Shown: piece after piece, positions 56,149 through 64,000 of the stretch
Layout of the letters: each line of letters begins with the position of its first letter
How positions within the stretch are numbered: the stretch's first letter is position 1
Source: Streptomyces gossypii
GTDB taxonomy: Bacteria > Actinomycetota > Actinomycetes > Streptomycetales > Streptomycetaceae
DNA length: 64,000 nt
Direction: 5' to 3'
Assembly (NCBI RefSeq): GCF_025165795.1
Contig: NZ_JAJAGO010000016.1
Coordinates: 1-64,000, forward strand
Translations under genes and position numbers: made by a program
Notes under the pieces: model-generated
Told to the model about the DNA's origin: nothing
Databases searched by the model: none
The model's input: only the letters and a program-made list of their open reading frames with translations

Positions 56149-57417
56149 GTGACCATCACCCAGCCGGATCTAAGTGTCTTCGAGACCGTCGAGTCGGAGG
56201 TGCGCAGCTACTGCCGTGGCTGGCCCACCATCTTCGACCGCGCCCAGGGCGCGCACATGTACGACGAGGACGGCCACACGTATCTCGACCTGTTCGCCGG
56301 AGCCGGGACACTCAACTACGGCCACAACAACCCCGTACTCAAACGCGCGCTCATCGACTACATCGAGCGCGACGGCGTCACCCACGGACTGGACATGTCC
56401 ACCTCCGCGAAGCGCGCGTTCCTGGAGACCTTCCAGGAAGTGATCCTCAAGCCGCGCGGCATGGACCACAAGGTCATGTTCCCGGGCCCGACCGGCACCA
56501 ACGCCGTGGAGGCCGCACTGAAGCTGGCGCGCAAGGTCAAGGGCCGCGAGTCCATCGTGTCCTTCACCAACGCCTTCCACGGCATGTCGCTGGGCTCGCT
56601 CGCCGTGACCGGCAACGCCTTCAAGCGCGCCGGTGCGGGCATCCCGCTGGTGCACGGCACCCCGATGCCGTTCGACGACTACCTCGACGGCGCGACGCCG
56701 GACTTCATCTGGTTCGAGCGTCTGCTCGAGGACCAGGGTTCCGGACTGAACCAGCCCGCCGCCGTCATCGTCGAGACGGTGCAGGGCGAGGGCGGCATCA
56801 ACGTCGCGCGCCCCGACTGGATGCGCGCCCTGTCCGACCTGTGCAAGCGGTACGACATGCTGCTCATCGTGGACGACATCCAGATGGGCTGCGGCCGCAC
56901 AGGTGCCTTCTTCTCCTTCGAGGAGTCGGGCATCGAGCCGGACATCATCACCCTCTCCAAGTCCATCGGCGGCTACGGCATGCCGCTCGCGCTCACCCTG
57001 TTCAAGCCGGAGCTGGACATCTGGGAGCCGGGCGAGCACAACGGCACCTTCCGCGGCAACAACCCGGCCTTCGTGACGGCGACCGCCGCACTGGAGACGT
57101 ACTGGACCGACGGGCAGATGGAGAAGCAGACGCTCGCCCGCGGTGAGCAGGTCGAGGCGGCGCTGCGCGGGATCGCCGAGGAGCACCCGGACGGCATCGT
57201 GGGCTACCGCGGCCGCGGCCTGGTGTGGGGCATGGAGTTCCATGACAAGGACCGTGCAACGGCCATCGCCAAGCGCTCCTTCGAGCTGGGCATGCTGATC
57301 GAGACCTCCGGCCCGCAGAGCGAGGTCGTCAAGCTGCTGCCCTCGCTCACCATCACCCCCGAGGAGTTGGACGAGGGGCTGCGCGTGCTGGCACGCGCCG
57401 TCCGCGAAACCGCTTAG
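56149..57417 (+). CDS. ectB: Diaminobutyrate-2-oxoglutarate transaminase (EctB)
   Basis: 422 residues from GTG with CCAGGAG upstream. Class III aminotransferase motifs: DLFAGAGTLNYGHNNPVLKR, VMFPGPTGTNAVEAALKLAR, DDIQMGCGRTGAFFSFEESG and the PLP Lys in ITLSKSIGGYGMPLALTLFK. Makes diaminobutyrate from aspartate semialdehyde and glutamate. 187 nt after ectA. Confidence 0.97.
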   Translation: MTITQPDLSVFETVESEVRSYCRGWPTIFDRAQGAHMYDEDGHTYLDLFAGAGTLNYGHNNPVLKRALIDYIERDGVTHGLDMSTSAKRAFLETFQEVILKPRGMDHKVMFPGPTGTNAVEAALKLARKVKGRESIVSFTNAFHGMSLGSLAVTGNAFKRAGAGIPLVHGTPMPFDDYLDGATPDFIWFERLLEDQGSGLNQPAAVIVETVQGEGGINVARPDWMRALSDLCKRYDMLLIVDDIQMGCGRTGAFFSFEESGIEPDIITLSKSIGGYGMPLALTLFKPELDIWEPGEHNGTFRGNNPAFVTATAALETYWTDGQMEKQTLARGEQVEAALRGIAEEHPDGIVGYRGRGLVWGMEFHDKDRATAIAKRSFELGMLIETSGPQSEVVKLLPSLTITPEELDEGLRVLARAVRETA

Positions 57418-57442
57418 CCCGTTCGGGCGATCCTCTAGCGGC

Positions 57443-57480
57443 CGGCCCGTCCCTCATCATGGGACGGGCCGCCCCCTTTT
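57443..57480 (+). terminator. Rho-independent-like terminator between ectB and ectC
   Basis: Perfect 10-nt arms GGCCCGTCCC and GGGACGGGCC (plus one outer C-G pair) with loop tcatcat, followed by CCCCCTTTT. T-runs are rare in streptomycete terminators, so this is a strong case. 26 nt after the ectB stop. Confidence 0.75.
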
Positions 57481-57612
57481 CGCGGGCCGTCCCGTCAAGT
57501 CCCCGCCGGGTCCTCCCGGGTTTCCTGACGGATCGGGCCGGGACGGTCGCCGCGAGACAACCGGCCACAGCCGTGGTCCCCTGGAAACACAGGTTCAAGA
57601 AAGGCACACTCA

Positions 57613-58017
57613 GTGATCGTTCGTTCTTTTCAGGACATCGAAGGCACAGACCGCGACGTCAGGTCCGCCTCGGGCACCTGGCGCAGCAAGCGCATCGTGC
57701 TGGCGAAGGAGCGGGTCGGCTTCTCGCTGCACGAGACCACGCTCTACGCAGGTACGGAAACCTCGATGTGGTACGCCAATCACATTGAGGCCGTACTGTG
57801 CGTAGAGGGCGAGGCCGAGCTCACCAACGACGAGACCGGTGAGAAGCACTGGATCTCCCCCGGCACGATGTACCTGCTCGACGGGCATGAGAAGCACACG
57901 GTTCGTCCGAAGTCCGACTTCCGGGTCATGTGCGTTTTCAACCCGCCGGTCACCGGCCGGGAAGACCACGACGAGAACGGGGTCTACCCGCTTCTCACCG
58001 AACCTGCCGAGGGCTGA
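57613..58017 (+). CDS. ectC: L-ectoine synthase (EctC)
   Basis: 134 residues from GTG at 57613. Cupin fold: TSMWYANHIEAVLCVEGEAE (metal-binding Glu), HWISPGTMYLLDGHEKHTVR (His). Closes the ring of acetyl-diaminobutyrate to form ectoine. Length matches the family. It stands 195 nt after ectB with a terminator between, so it may also have its own promoter. Confidence 0.97.
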   Translation: MIVRSFQDIEGTDRDVRSASGTWRSKRIVLAKERVGFSLHETTLYAGTETSMWYANHIEAVLCVEGEAELTNDETGEKHWISPGTMYLLDGHEKHTVRPKSDFRVMCVFNPPVTGREDHDENGVYPLLTEPAEG

Positions 58018-58109
58018 GCGCCCCAGCAAGGCCGAGACGCCCCACGCGGCGCCACGTCGGTCGTTCGCCCAGCAGAAAGGGCCGTACGAGAGGAGAGGAA
58101 GGCAACACC

Positions 58110-59009
58110 ATGATCACCGCACCCGAGCGCACCGCCGACCTGTACCCGACTCGCGGAACCACTGAGGTGGCATCACCGCGACTGGACCCAGTTGTGTGGT
58201 CCGAACCGGGAACGAAGGGGCCAGTCTCAGCCCCGGAACTGGCGGACTTCGAGCGGGACGGGTTCCTCGCGATCGACCAGCTGATCACGCCCGACGAGGT
58301 GGCGGTCTATCAGCGGGAACTGGAACGGCTCACCTCCGGTCAGGAGATGAGGGACGACGAGCGCTCGATCGTCGAGCCCAAGTCGCAGGACATCCGGACC
58401 GTGTTCGAGGTGCACAAGATAAGCGAGGTCTTCGCCGCACTGGTGAGGGACCCGCGTGTGGTGGGCCGGGCACGGCAGATCCTGGGGTCGGACGTGTACG
58501 TCCACCAGACCCGGATCAACGTCAAACCGGGGTTCGGTGCCTCAGGTTTCTACTGGCACTCGGATTTCGAGACCTGGCACGCGGAAGACGGTCTGCCGCG
58601 CATGCGGACCGTGTCGGTCTCGATCGCACTGACCGAGAACTACGACACCAACGGTGGCTTGATGATCATGCCGGGGTCGCACAAGACCTTCCTCGGCTGT
58701 GCGGGAGCCACACCGAAGGACAACTACAAACAGTCGTTGCAGATGCAGGACGCGGGCACGCCGTCCGACGAGTCGCTGGCCAAGTTCGCCGACGCGCACG
58801 GAATTCAGCTCTTCACCGGCAAGGCCGGGTCGGCGACCTGGTTCGACTGCAACTGCATGCACGGGAGCGGTGACAACATCACTCCGTATCCGCGGAGCAA
58901 TGTGTTCATCGTCTTCAACAGCGTGGAGAACGAGGCGGTCGAGCCCTTCGCCGCCCCGGTACGACGCCCCAGCTTCATCGGGGCACGGGACTTCACCCCC
59001 GTGAAGTAG
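58110..59009 (+). CDS. ectD: Ectoine 5-hydroxylase (EctD)
   Basis: 299 residues from ATG at 58110 after GAGAGGAAGG. 2-Oxoglutarate/Fe(II) dioxygenase: iron ligands H and D in GFYWHSDFETWHAEDGLPRM, distal His in NCMHGSGDNITPYPRSNVFI with the 2OG-binding Arg. Residues QTRINVKPGFGASGFYWHSD form the EctD signature. Converts ectoine to 5-hydroxyectoine. Confidence 0.97.
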   Translation: MITAPERTADLYPTRGTTEVASPRLDPVVWSEPGTKGPVSAPELADFERDGFLAIDQLITPDEVAVYQRELERLTSGQEMRDDERSIVEPKSQDIRTVFEVHKISEVFAALVRDPRVVGRARQILGSDVYVHQTRINVKPGFGASGFYWHSDFETWHAEDGLPRMRTVSVSIALTENYDTNGGLMIMPGSHKTFLGCAGATPKDNYKQSLQMQDAGTPSDESLAKFADAHGIQLFTGKAGSATWFDCNCMHGSGDNITPYPRSNVFIVFNSVENEAVEPFAAPVRRPSFIGARDFTPVK

Positions 59010-59015
59010 CCGGTG

Positions 59016-59089
59016 CGGTGGGGCGCAGTTGAGCCCCACCGGTACTCCGCCGGCTGGAGGGGCGGGGCCGCAGGGAGAGTCCCGCCCCT
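59016..59089 (+). terminator. Two hairpins after ectD
   Basis: First: CGGTGGGGC (59016-59024) with GCCCCACCG (59033-59041), 8-nt loop, 7 nt after the ectD stop. Second: AGGGGCGGG (59058-59066) with CCCGCCCCT (59081-59089). Together they should end the ect transcript; the TetR gene converges from the other side. Confidence 0.75.
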
Positions 59090-59187
59090 CACCAGCCATG
59101 AAGCCGGTCCGCAGCGCGAACCGCGCACGGACCCGCACGAGCCTCGGTGCGCACCGCATCGCTCGAACACCGCATCACTCGAACGGC

Positions 59188-59808
59188 TCAGCGCGGGCCT
59201 GGTGTATTCACCTGTTCGGTCAGGCCGTCGAGCCAGCGAACGAGACGGGCCCCCTCGCGGGTCATGATCTCCGGGTCGCGCAGGGCGTTGGAGAGCAGGG
59301 ACATGCCCTGGTAGGCGCCGACGAGCGCCAGTGCCAGTTCCTCGGGGTCGGCCATGCCCAGCTGGCGGTACTGCTCTTCCACCCAGTCCAGCAGCCGGCG
59401 GATGACATGGCCCACCGCGAGGTCGAGGCCGCCCTCGGCTCGTTTGTCGAGTTCGACGGCGAGGGTGCCCGTGGGACAGCCGTAGCGGGCTGCGGTGTCG
59501 CGCCCGCTGACCCACGCTTCCACGAGCCCCTTGAGGCGTTCGCGCGGGTCGGGGAGCTGGTCGAGCCGGCCGGTGAGGGCCTCCAGGTGTCCGGTGTGCT
59601 CGGAGAGGGCGGCTTCCACCAGCTCGTCCTTGGTCTTGAAGTAGTAGTAGACGTTGCCCACCGGGACGTCGGCGGCGCGGGCGATGTCGGCGATGGTCGT
59701 GCGTTCCACGCCCTGCTCGTGGAGGACTCGGGAGGCGGCGGCCATCAGCCGCTGCCGCTTGCCGACGGCCTTCGCCCGGGGGTGCCGAGAATCCTTTGAG
59801 TCAGTCAC
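59188..59808 (-). CDS. TetR-family repressor
   Basis: 206 residues from GTG at 59808. HTH: LMAAASRVLHEQGVERTTIA, DIARAADVPVGNVYYYFKTK, DELVEAAL. The C-terminal domain has one Cys in YGCPTGTLAVELDKRAEGGL. The start codon lies inside an operator-like palindrome, and a second copy is in front of the divergent NmrA-like gene, so it probably represses both. In similar pairs the trigger is a small electrophile or oxidant; unknown here. Confidence 0.9.
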   Translation of the reverse strand: MTDSKDSRHPRAKAVGKRQRLMAAASRVLHEQGVERTTIADIARAADVPVGNVYYYFKTKDELVEAALSEHTGHLEALTGRLDQLPDPRERLKGLVEAWVSGRDTAARYGCPTGTLAVELDKRAEGGLDLAVGHVIRRLLDWVEEQYRQLGMADPEELALALVGAYQGMSLLSNALRDPEIMTREGARLVRWLDGLTEQVNTPGPR

Positions 59809-59818
59809 CCAACTGACT
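59799..59818 (-). promoter_or_regulatory. Operator copy 1 for the TetR repressor
   Basis: AGTCAGTCACCCAACTGACT: perfect 7-nt arms AGTCAGT/ACTGACT, 6-nt spacer, overlapping the TetR start codon. Matches copy 2 at 17 of 20 positions. Confidence 0.7.
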
Positions 59819-59862
59819 ATAGACAGCAGCGTGCCGGACCGTGTTAACGTCTCACCCAACGA

Positions 59863-59882
59863 AGTAAGTCAGCCAACTAACT
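59863..59882 (+). promoter_or_regulatory. Operator copy 2 for the TetR repressor
   Basis: AGTAAGTCAGCCAACTAACT, 17 of 20 identical to copy 1 and offset by 64 bp. It is 25 nt before the NmrA-like ATG, where binding would block transcription or early elongation. Confidence 0.7.
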
Positions 59883-59907
59883 TACTCATCGAGCCAGGGA
59901 GATCGAC

Positions 59908-60729
59908 ATGATCGTGGTGACAGGTGCGACCGGGAACGTCGGGCGGGCGCTGGTGCGGAAGCTGACCGAAGCGCAGGTACCGGTGACGGCCGCAGCCCGC
60001 CGTATCACCGACGCGGACGTGCCGCCAGGGGTACGGGCGGTGGCCGCCGACCTGGCCGATCCGGCGAGTCTGCCGGGCGCGTTCGACGGGGCGCGGGCGC
60101 TGTTCCTGCTGGTGGCAGGCGAAAACCCGCACGGCATCCTGGAAAGGGCGAAGACCGCCGGGATCCGCAAGGTCGTGCTGCTGTCCTCGCAGGGCGCGGG
60201 GACCCGCCCGGAGGCATACCGGCACCCGGGCCGGTTCGAGGCGGCCGTCCGGGAGTCCGGGCTCGACTGGACGGTCCTGCGGTCGGGCGGGATGGCCACC
60301 AACGCCTTCGCCTGGGCGGAGTCGGTCCGTACCCGGCGCACGGTCGCCGCGCCCTTCGGTGACATCGGCCTGCCCTTCATCGATCCGGACGATGTGGCCG
60401 CGGTCGCCGTCTCCGCCCTGACCCAGGACTCCCACCTGGGCGCCACCTACACGCTGACCGGTCCCGCGCCGACCACCCCGCGGGAGAGGGCGGCGGCGAT
60501 CGCGGCCGTGCTGGGCGAGCCAGTCCACTTCACCGAGCAGACCCGCGCGGAGGCCCACCAGCTGATGGCGCAGTTCATGCCGCTGCCCGTGATCGAGGGC
60601 ACCCTGGCCATCCTGGGTGAACCGACCGAGAGCGAGCAGCGGGTGAGCCCCGACGCCACGCGAGTCCTGGGCAGGGCACCGGGCACCTTCGCCGACTGGG
60701 CCGGCCGCAATGCCGCAGCCTTCCGATGA
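59908..60729 (+). CDS. NmrA-like NAD(P)-binding protein
   Basis: 273 residues. N-terminal MIVVTGATGNVGRALVRKLT with the GxxGxxG cofactor loop, then KVVLLSSQGAGTRPEAYRHP, VLRSGGMATNAFAWAESVRT and PFIDPDDVAAVAVSALTQD. It resembles NmrA/azoreductase-type quinone or NAD(P)H sensors and reductases. Divergent from and probably controlled by the TetR gene. Confidence 0.88.
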   Translation: MIVVTGATGNVGRALVRKLTEAQVPVTAAARRITDADVPPGVRAVAADLADPASLPGAFDGARALFLLVAGENPHGILERAKTAGIRKVVLLSSQGAGTRPEAYRHPGRFEAAVRESGLDWTVLRSGGMATNAFAWAESVRTRRTVAAPFGDIGLPFIDPDDVAAVAVSALTQDSHLGATYTLTGPAPTTPRERAAAIAAVLGEPVHFTEQTRAEAHQLMAQFMPLPVIEGTLAILGEPTESEQRVSPDATRVLGRAPGTFADWAGRNAAAFR

Positions 60730-60735
60730 GCGCGC

Positions 60736-61824
60736 TCAGAGGGTGCTGAGCACCTCCAGCAGCCGGTCCACGTCCGTCTCGGTGTTGTAGAGATGGAAGG
60801 ACGCCCGCAGGTTGCCCGCCCGTGCCGAGGCCTCCACGCCCGCCTCCTTCAGCCGGGCGGCGGCGTGGCCGAGACCCGGCACGGCCACGATCGGCGAGGC
60901 GGCGGGCACCGGCCGCAGTCCGAGCGCCTCGGCGCCCGTACGGAAGCGGTCGGCCAACCCCAGGTCGTACCGTCCGATCCGGTCGGTGCCGATCTCGCCG
61001 ACCAGCGCGAAAGAATGTTCGGCGGCGATGTACGAGACGAACGCGGGCCGTTCGTCGAACCGCCGTGCGTCGTGGGCGAGTTCCTCGATCGGCCCGTAAC
61101 AGCTGTTCCACGGCTCCTCGCCCGCGACCCAGCCGGAGTTGAGCGGCAGCAGCTCGTCGCCGACATCCTCCGGCACCACCAGCAGCGAGACGCCGTGGGG
61201 GCTCATCAGCCACTTGTAGGACCCGCACAGCAGGTAGTCGTATGTCTCGGGCGGCAACCGCAGCCAGCCGAGCGCCTGGGTGGCGTCGACGACGATCCGG
61301 ATGCTGCGCCCGCTGCGTGGCTGCGCGTCCACCGCCGCTCGCAGCGCCGCCAGATCGGCAACCCGGCCGTCCGCGGACTGCACGGCACTGACCGCGACCA
61401 GCCCCGTCTGCGGGCCCACCGCCTCGGCGAGCCGCTCCAGCGGGACGCTGCGCAGCTTGAGGTCGGTACGTACCGCGAACGGGTTCACCAGGGAACTGAA
61501 ATCATCGTCCGCGATCAGCACTTCGGCACCGGCGGGCAGCGAGGCGGCGATCAGTGCGGCGTGCGTGGCCACGGAGTTCCCGACGGCGACCCGGGCGGGG
61601 GGCACCTCCGCGATACGGGCGAACGCCGACCGCGCGGCGGCGAGGGCCGTGAAGTTGTACTCCGGCCCGGTGCGCCCGTGCGCCGCGTCCTCCGCCGCGT
61701 TCTTGAGTGCCCGCGCGGTGCGCAGCGGAAGCAGTCCGGTGGACGCGGTGTTGAGGTAGGTCTTCGTCAACGGCGCGAACTCCGCGCCTCCCAGGCTCGT
61801 CATGTCAGCAGCCTGGTACCGCAT
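60736..61824 (-). CDS. Class V aminotransferase (cysteine-desulfurase / isopenicillin-epimerase-like)
   Basis: 362 residues from ATG at 61824, with MTSLGGAEF at 61803 as an alternative start. PLP motifs: TYLNTASTGLLPLRTARALK, VGNSVATHAALIAASLPAGA, VDATQALGWLRLPPETYDYL and Lys in LCGSYKWLMSPHGVSLLVVP. It could be a C-S lyase, epimerase or transaminase; no partner gene helps decide. Converges on the NmrA-like gene with 6 nt between stops. Confidence 0.85.
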   Translation of the reverse strand: MRYQAADMTSLGGAEFAPLTKTYLNTASTGLLPLRTARALKNAAEDAAHGRTGPEYNFTALAAARSAFARIAEVPPARVAVGNSVATHAALIAASLPAGAEVLIADDDFSSLVNPFAVRTDLKLRSVPLERLAEAVGPQTGLVAVSAVQSADGRVADLAALRAAVDAQPRSGRSIRIVVDATQALGWLRLPPETYDYLLCGSYKWLMSPHGVSLLVVPEDVGDELLPLNSGWVAGEEPWNSCYGPIEELAHDARRFDERPAFVSYIAAEHSFALVGEIGTDRIGRYDLGLADRFRTGAEALGLRPVPAASPIVAVPGLGHAAARLKEAGVEASARAGNLRASFHLYNTETDVDRLLEVLSTL

Positions 61825-62027
61825 TCGGCGGCTGTCCAGTTCGGGTCTCGCGCGCCCGCCCCGGATTCTCGCCGTACGGGCAGGTCAGCCGGGATGTCCG
61901 CCGCCCGGAGCCGGAGCGCACGGTACCGGCGGGTGAGCCGGTACCGCACTCCGCTCCCCCGAACGGCGGAGGCGGATCATCGTACGGGGCGACGTACCGG
62001 CCCGCGCGGCGCGGCAGCGTAGGGCCC

Positions 62028-63083
62028 ATGACCCAGACCTCCGCTCCTCCTGCTGTCTTTGCAGCTCCCGCTGTATCCGGTCCGCCCTCGGCGCCACACC
62101 GCGCCCGCGTCCTGTTCGTCATCGCGGTCGCCGCCTGCCTGCCCTACATCGTCCTCAAGATCGTCTGGATCTGCGGCGGCGACACCGGCATCCCCGCCGA
62201 CAGCGTGCTGCTGGATCCCGACAGGAAGACGGCACTGCGCCTGGCGAACGGGCTGACCGTCCTGATGGACGCGGCGGTCCTCGGCCTCGCACTGCTGCTG
62301 ACCCGGCCATGGGGCCGACGGGTCCCGGCCTGGCTGCTGGCCTTCCCGATGTGGCTTGCCACCGGACTGCTGGCGCCCATCATGGTCGCCTTCCCCATCC
62401 AACTGGTGGCTGGTGCCGGGTCCGCGGGGACGGCGGAGTCCCGGGCGTTCCTCGACCCGTGGGTGTTCGGGGTCGTCTACGGCGGCTTCATCGTCCAGGG
62501 CCTGGCCCTGGGCGGCCTGTTCGTCCCCTACGCGCGGGACCGCTGGGGCCGTCTGTGGCGCGGCCGGATCGGTGAGCTGCCGGACAGCCCGCTCGCTCCG
62601 GCGCGGAAGGCCACGGCCGTGGCCGCCGCCGCGCTGGCCCTCTGCCCGCTGACCACACAGCTGCTGTGGGCGTCCGGCTCGGCGGCCGGGCTCAGCGAAG
62701 ACCTGGCCCAGGACCGGGGCAGCGATATGTACGTCAGCCAGGGTGTCGGCGCCCTGTTCGGCCTCGCCGCCGTGACGGGGCTCCTGCTGCTCGCCTTCCG
62801 GGCCCGTCCCGGACTGCGGCTGGCCGTGCCCCTCGCGATGGCCTGGACCGGCTCCGGCGTACTGACCGGATGGGGCGGCTGGATGACGCTCGCGTCGCTG
62901 GCCGTGGACGACGCGGAGGCGGGAGCCACCCCGGTCATGCACCTCACCTACTCTGTGCAGATGACCGTCGGCCTGCTCATCCTCACGGCGGGCGCACATT
63001 TCCTCGCCGAACGAGCGGCGTCCAGTGCTGTGTCCGGCAACGGCACCAGCAGCACCCCGCGCTCGGAACGATCCGCGGCGTGA
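62028..63083 (+). CDS. Multi-pass membrane protein coupled to a sensor kinase
   Basis: 351 residues with about eight membrane segments (ARVLFVIAVAACLPYIVLKI; LANGLTVLMDAAVLGLALLL; AWLLAFPMWLATGLLAPIMV; VFGVVYGGFIVQGLALGGLF; GALFGLAAVTGLLLLAF; MTVGLLILTAGAHFLAE). No family recognised. Its TGA overlaps the GTG of the sensor kinase, so it may sense for or be controlled with that kinase. Confidence 0.75.
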   Translation: MTQTSAPPAVFAAPAVSGPPSAPHRARVLFVIAVAACLPYIVLKIVWICGGDTGIPADSVLLDPDRKTALRLANGLTVLMDAAVLGLALLLTRPWGRRVPAWLLAFPMWLATGLLAPIMVAFPIQLVAGAGSAGTAESRAFLDPWVFGVVYGGFIVQGLALGGLFVPYARDRWGRLWRGRIGELPDSPLAPARKATAVAAAALALCPLTTQLLWASGSAAGLSEDLAQDRGSDMYVSQGVGALFGLAAVTGLLLLAFRARPGLRLAVPLAMAWTGSGVLTGWGGWMTLASLAVDDAEAGATPVMHLTYSVQMTVGLLILTAGAHFLAERAASSAVSGNGTSSTPRSERSAA

Positions 63084-64000
63084 GGTGTCCGCTGGGGCGT
63101 CGCGCACGGTTGCGCTGGGTGCATCTGCTGCTCGGCGGCGCGCTGCTGATGCCCTATCACCTGCTCGCGATGGCACTGCTGCCGGTGTTCTCCCCCGGTG
63201 CCGACCCGTTCCGCTCGGCCGGCTGGCAGCTCCTCGCCTACGGGGTGAGCCTCCCGCTCGTCGCGGCCACCGGCTGGCTCTTCCCCCTGGTGCGCACCCT
63301 GGAGACGCACGCGGCGCAGGCGCTGTGCGGCGTACGCGCCGACGTGCCGGCCGGCAGTCCGGCCGCCTCGGACCCCGCCCGGCTGCGTACGGCGGGCTGG
63401 TTCACGCTGCATGTCGGGCTCGGTGGGCTGGTCAGCGGGGCGAGTCTGGCAGTGCCGCCACTGGCTGTGGTGCTGCTGCTCATCCCGTTCGTCCCGAGTG
63501 TGCGGCACCGGGACTGGGGCCCCGGGTGGGGGTGGGTGGAGGGGCCGCTGTTCTGGACGACACCCTTCATCGGCGCGGCCCTGCTCGCGACGCTGGTGTC
63601 GGTGGCGTACGCGGCGGGAGTGCTGCTCGCGCGTGGCGCGGCCCACCTGCTGGGGCCGACTCCCGCCGACCGGCTCGCGGCGGCGGAGGAGCGGGCGCGG
63701 ATGCTTGCTTCCCGCAACCGGCTCGCCCGCGACCTGCACGACTCGGTGGGCCACGCACTGAGCGCGGTCACCCTCCAGGCGGGTGCGGCCCGGCGCGTGC
63801 TGGACGCGGATCCGGAGTTCGCGCGCGAGGCGCTGACCGCCATCGAGGAGACCGCCCGGGACGCGGTGGCCGAACTGGACACGGTGCTCGGCATCCTGCG
63901 GGAGGCGGACACGGAGGGCGACCGGAAGGCTGAGGGCCCGCTGGGGCCCACGCTCGCGGCGGGGCTGGCCGGGCTGCTGGCGCGCACCCGCGCCTCCGGT
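63080..64000 (+). CDS. NarL-type sensor histidine kinase (3' end outside the window)
   Basis: At least 307 residues from a GTG overlapping the previous stop; the frame is still open at the window edge. Several membrane helices (LRWVHLLLGGALLMPYHLLA; WQLLAYGVSLPLVAATGWLF; LAVVLLLIPFVP; FWTTPFIGAALLATLVSVAY) precede the HisKA_3 dimerisation helix LARDLHDSVGHALSAVTLQA, with the phosphorylated His near 63737. A response regulator is expected downstream. Confidence 0.88.
   Translation, partial: MRCPLGRRARLRWVHLLLGGALLMPYHLLAMALLPVFSPGADPFRSAGWQLLAYGVSLPLVAATGWLFPLVRTLETHAAQALCGVRADVPAGSPAASDPARLRTAGWFTLHVGLGGLVSGASLAVPPLAVVLLLIPFVPSVRHRDWGPGWGWVEGPLFWTTPFIGAALLATLVSVAYAAGVLLARGAAHLLGPTPADRLAAAEERARMLASRNRLARDLHDSVGHALSAVTLQAGAARRVLDADPEFAREALTAIEETARDAVAELDTVLGILREADTEGDRKAEGPLGPTLAAGLAGLLARTRASG

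Overview
The window is high-GC actinobacterial chromosome and almost certainly comes from a Streptomyces. It has about 70% GC, GTG and TTG starts, ATGA/GTGA gene overlaps, rare TTA codons, and many streptomycete-type families (DUF3099, DUF397, DUF6286, AmaP/Asp23, ectABCD, a CobN/ChlID cobalamin operon). From memory and unchecked, the order tyrS - moaA - actP - subtilisin - pit - cob operon - ect operon matches a conserved core segment of the S. coelicolor chromosome.

Layout. Positions 1-2040 are a patch of decayed DNA: the 3' end of a methyltransferase gene, a small deoxyribosyltransferase-like gene, a piece resembling an integrase tail, a frameshifted phosphotransferase remnant, and a regulator fused by deletion to a DUF397 partner. 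After a Nudix hydrolase comes the least ordinary block, 2764-7237. It holds a FAD oxidoreductase with an extra N-terminal domain and two TTA codons, a SAM methyltransferase, and a 559-residue protein that reads as a divergent ATP-grasp ligase. I do not recognise this trio as a described pathway.

Positions 7363-34431 are mainly housekeeping: tldD/tldE, tyrS, small membrane proteins, moaA, an acetate-type symporter with its DUF485 partner, a secreted subtilisin, a sterol-desaturase-like hydroxylase, an exonuclease, SURF1, an SDR, an Asp23/AmaP envelope-stress operon, an enoyl-CoA hydratase behind a palindrome, an ABC-F ATPase, an esterase-like hydrolase, a class II aldolase, and a PiT phosphate transporter behind PHO boxes.

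Positions 34965-53711 form one long cobalamin operon. It is led by a cobalamin riboswitch and a short in-frame leader ORF, followed by cbiB, cobQ, cobN, a chlI/chlD fusion, cobO, cobB, cobI, cobM, cobL, a cbiG-cbiH fusion, cobH, cbiX and cobC. Most genes overlap by 1-17 nt, so translation is probably coupled. cobB carries a long low-complexity linker built partly from two copies of a 57-bp repeat. The operon ends at a large hairpin shared with a convergent amidohydrolase.

Positions 54897-59090 hold ectABCD (ectoine and 5-hydroxyectoine), with an AT-richer leader, a small upstream ORF and an internal terminator between ectB and ectC. The right end has a TetR gene and a divergent NmrA-like gene sharing a duplicated palindromic operator, a class V aminotransferase, and a membrane protein translationally coupled to a sensor kinase cut off by the window edge.
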